Shown: positions 63,018 to 64,000 of the stretch, piece by piece
How the letters are laid out: every line of letters starts with the position of its first letter
Position numbering within the stretch: position 1 is the first letter of the stretch
Source: Saccharina japonica
Lineage: Eukaryota; Sar; Phaeophyceae; Laminariales; Laminariaceae
Direction: 5' to 3'
Assembly (NCBI GenBank): GCA_008828725.1
Contig: MEHQ01001845.1
Coordinates: forward strand, 180,298-244,297
DNA length: 64,000 bases
Translations under genes and position numbers: made by a program
Notes under the pieces: generated by a model
The model's input: only the letters and a program-made list of their open reading frames with translations
Databases searched by the model: none
Told to the model about the DNA's origin: nothing

Positions 63018-64000
63018 CGATCTGAGGGTCAACATTACTACTACCAAGACAAATACCCCCATTTTAAAGATCCACTATCACCCTTTGTCCACCCCTCAAA
63101 TCGATTCGATTCGATTCAGTAGTGGCGTGGACAAACACTGGTAGTGGATCTTCCTAAGGTAGCTAATTAGGCACTCTGATTGGCCAAGCAAGCACTGACC
63201 ACTGGCATAGGCTTCCGGTTAGGGATAGGGTTAGGGTTCGATCTAAGGGTCAACATACTACCACCAAGACAAAGCCCCCTTTTTAAAAATCCACTACGTA
63301 TCACCCTTTGTCCACCCCTCATTCGATTTGCTAAAAAAAAACGTATTTTGGGACTTGTTTTGATATCCGATCGAATCGATTTTTTCATGCCCCAAAGTAC
63401 AAATGTCTTTCCGGTGATTCATGTTTTGACCAACCATATGAAAGTCCGCGTCGATTCATGAAAAAAAAACGATTTGAAATCGATTCGTTTGCAACTTTCA
63501 TTCGTTAATACGGGCCTGAAAGTTTCAAATCTAATCGATTTCGAATCGATTTTTTTTAATGAATCTGATCGATTTTTTGTAGAACCGTACGACAGTAAGT
63601 GAAAATACGAAAATACGGCTTTGCGTCCTATCGAGTGAAATCACGTATGTTCCGTATGTTCTCGAAATGTTAATGAGATCGGAATAACGCGACATCCCAC
63701 AGAACGCCCGGCTGACAAGTACCGAGGAGAGAAGCTGAAAGCGACGGCGTGCATCGTCACGTGCACGCCGCCTGCAGCCTCTGTTTTACTTTTAAGGCCC
63801 AGTCTAGGAAGCTGTTACTCTCAGCTTCGCTTGGGTGGACGAAATAAGCCCTCAAATGCCACACACCGGACAGCGACAGCGATGTAGCTATCGATTTCTT
63901 GAGTTTTTCCTCCGTGTTTTGGGTCGATAGCTTGGTTTTCGTCGGGCTTGATCGATCGAGCTGGTGGTGGAAAAATTAGGCTTGCGACAGCCATGATTTT

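Larger units (their letters stand above)
61038..64000 (+). repeat. macrosatellite, ~1.26-1.32-kb units, open at window end
   Basis: The phrase CGGCTTTG(T/C)GTCCTATCG opens units at 61038, 62294 and 63616 (spacings 1256 and 1322). Each continues through CACAGAACACCCGGCTGACA, CTTCACGCGGGTGG-like text, a TTAGGG-type island and an ATCGATTCGATT-rich stretch. The third unit runs off the window. No coding sense. Composition suggests a subtelomeric-type repeat, by inference only. Confidence 0.88.

Overview
This window looks like a repeat-dense piece of a eukaryotic nuclear genome. I could not support any intact host protein gene, rRNA gene, functional tRNA gene or CRISPR array. Evidence for a eukaryote: LTR retrotransposons of Ty1/copia and Ty3/gypsy type, a pogo-like and a hAT-like DNA transposon, MITEs, tRNA-derived SINEs with A/B-box heads and poly(A) tails, long trinucleotide microsatellites and interstitial TTAGGG-type repeats. 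An alga or other protist, for example a brown alga or another heterokont, fits the style. That is inference, because no host gene fixes the lineage. One 439-base N run, two single Ns and many one-base indels between duplicated blocks point to a draft assembly.

Layout. 0-8.1 kb: MITE-like elements, short tandem units, and a 1.55-kb block duplicated in direct orientation (4.67-6.24 and 6.53-8.08), each copy carrying a dimeric tRNA-derived SINE. 9.3-12.2 kb: a mosaic repeat (TTAGGG-type repeat, TTG microsatellite, hAT-like MITE, perfect 40-bp-arm palindrome, hairpin-rich element) whose parts recur at 48-50 kb, 52.6-53.2 kb (inverted) and 55.2-56.0 kb. 12.7-18.8 kb: short-unit satellite, CTG tract, two SINE copies, a purine-rich stretch and unrecognised sequence. 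18.78-23.54 kb: a pogo-like DNA transposon bounded by TA, with 23-bp perfect inverted ends, a broken DDE transposase and a nested fold-back element. 24.65-30.6 kb: a decayed chromodomain Ty3/gypsy element on the minus strand. 32.49-37.00 kb: a young copia element on the minus strand with 226-bp LTRs about one base apart and a perfect 5-bp target duplication; its middle lies in the N run. 37.0-38.8 kb: remnant of an unrecognised zinc-finger/acidic protein next to the copia insertion. 40.7-41.9 kb: a ~205-bp satellite. 42.2-48.0 kb: a second gypsy element on the plus strand that lacks reverse transcriptase but keeps a 751-codon integrase reading frame with a chromodomain and a Tudor/SH3-like tail. 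48-57.5 kb: segmental duplications, a palindromic TACTCCGAGTA-type satellite and a near-identical 1.3-kb duplication. 59.5-60.4 kb: a short hAT element whose transposase fragment is folded back on itself. 61-64 kb: a ~1.3-kb macrosatellite holding TTAGGG-type islands in palindromes.

The elements are nested and rearranged rather than working together as host genes. Two observations deserve most follow-up: the hAT transposase fold-back, which could make hairpin RNA against its own family, and the RT-less gypsy element whose cysteine-rich 57-bp tandem repeat is joined to the end of RNase H in front of a long integrase frame.
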